NCBI GenBank assembly: GCA_024279685.1
Contig: JAJRRI010000008.1
Coordinates: 1-55,151, forward strand
Source: Verrucomicrobiota bacterium
Lineage (GTDB): Bacteria > Verrucomicrobiota > Kiritimatiellia > Kiritimatiellales > Pontiellaceae
DNA: 55,151 nt
Reading direction: 5' to 3'
Numbering within the stretch: position 1 is the stretch's first letter; every line of letters begins with the position of its first letter. A program made the translations under genes and the position numbers. The notes beneath the pieces were generated by a model. It ran no database searches. It worked only from the letters and a program-made list of their open reading frames with translations, and was not told the DNA's origin. Below, one piece after another: positions 55,014 through 55,151 of this stretch.

Positions 55014-55151
55014 TTTAATTTACAGTCTCTTATGAGAAGGCATGTCAAATTCAATAATCCGGCGCGGCGGATTCCGATACTCAACCTCCCATTTCCGTCT
55101 TGCTCTTATCCGCACTCTTTGTGGATCCACTTTTGATCCGGTGCATTGTAG

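Overview
The window (55,151 bp, mid-GC, compactly coded) reads as a chromosomal segment of a Gram-negative bacterium of the PVC group, most likely Kiritimatiellota or a close verrucomicrobial relative. This is inferred from a PEP-CTERM protein with a GGAIWLARRRR tail, an S1-type sulfatase, an extended Bat/MoxR operon with a lipoprotein member, RND efflux genes, and secreted proteins ending in a ...FYR... module. No rRNA or other definitive taxonomic marker is present.

Layout. (1) 1-12.2 kb is housekeeping: thiL (cut by the window edge), a GT-C-like membrane protein, fmt, then on the minus strand punA-sixA, two tiny Lys/Arg-rich proteins, aroK, a TPR protein and hisG; a SulP transporter; a frameshifted M20 peptidase; small S4 and unknown genes; and one REP-like palindrome. 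(2) 12.2-21.4 kb is a minus-strand Bat operon: MoxR ATPase, a four-helix-bundle gene wedged in, DUF58, a lipoprotein, BatA, BatB, two BatC-like proteins, BatD and BatE. (3) 21.5-25.1 kb is an accessory two-gene ATPase operon (a compact AAA ATPase plus an AAA/winged-helix/TPR STAND-like protein) with three copies of CTATWTWGTTGT in front. (4) 25.2-32.1 kb holds trmL, a beta-barrel, a secreted HAD phosphatase, a decayed sulfatase, a PEP-CTERM protein and a subtilase. (5) 32.4-36.7 kb is an RND pump with its adaptor. (6) 36.8-37.3 kb holds an intact tRNA-Ser(UGA), a GIY-YIG nuclease gene abutting it, a structured spacer, and an exact 36-nt copy of the tRNA 5' half broken inside the anticodon. (7) 37.3-41.3 kb is a sulfate-assimilation operon (cysH, cysD, cysN, Rrf2 regulator) in which CysN carries a degenerate APS-kinase tail and a Gly-to-Val change in its GTPase P-loop. 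(8) 41.4-54.6 kb is a surface-polysaccharide precursor cluster: a GbsR/MarR-like regulator, a NusG/RfaH-like antiterminator, an ops/JUMPstart-like element, glmS, gmd, fcl, rmlD, rmlB, rmlA, rmlC and a frameshifted UDP-sugar dehydrogenase. These would supply glucosamine-6-P, GDP-fucose, dTDP-rhamnose and a UDP-uronic acid. (9) The right edge holds a truncated IS110 transposase.

The most unusual theme is repeated. Four-helix-bundle (S23/IVP-type) genes, two intact and one truncated, sit inside clusters of short degenerate word repeats. Similar word-like tracts also occur in frame inside several coding sequences (DUF58 N-terminus, rmlB twice, the UDP-sugar dehydrogenase twice). Together with the tRNA/GIY-YIG arrangement, these are the best candidates for under-described mobile or invasive sequence systems here.

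Three genes (M20 peptidase, sulfatase, UDP-sugar dehydrogenase) carry frameshifts. Two lie at short homopolymers, so sequencing error must be excluded before calling them dead.
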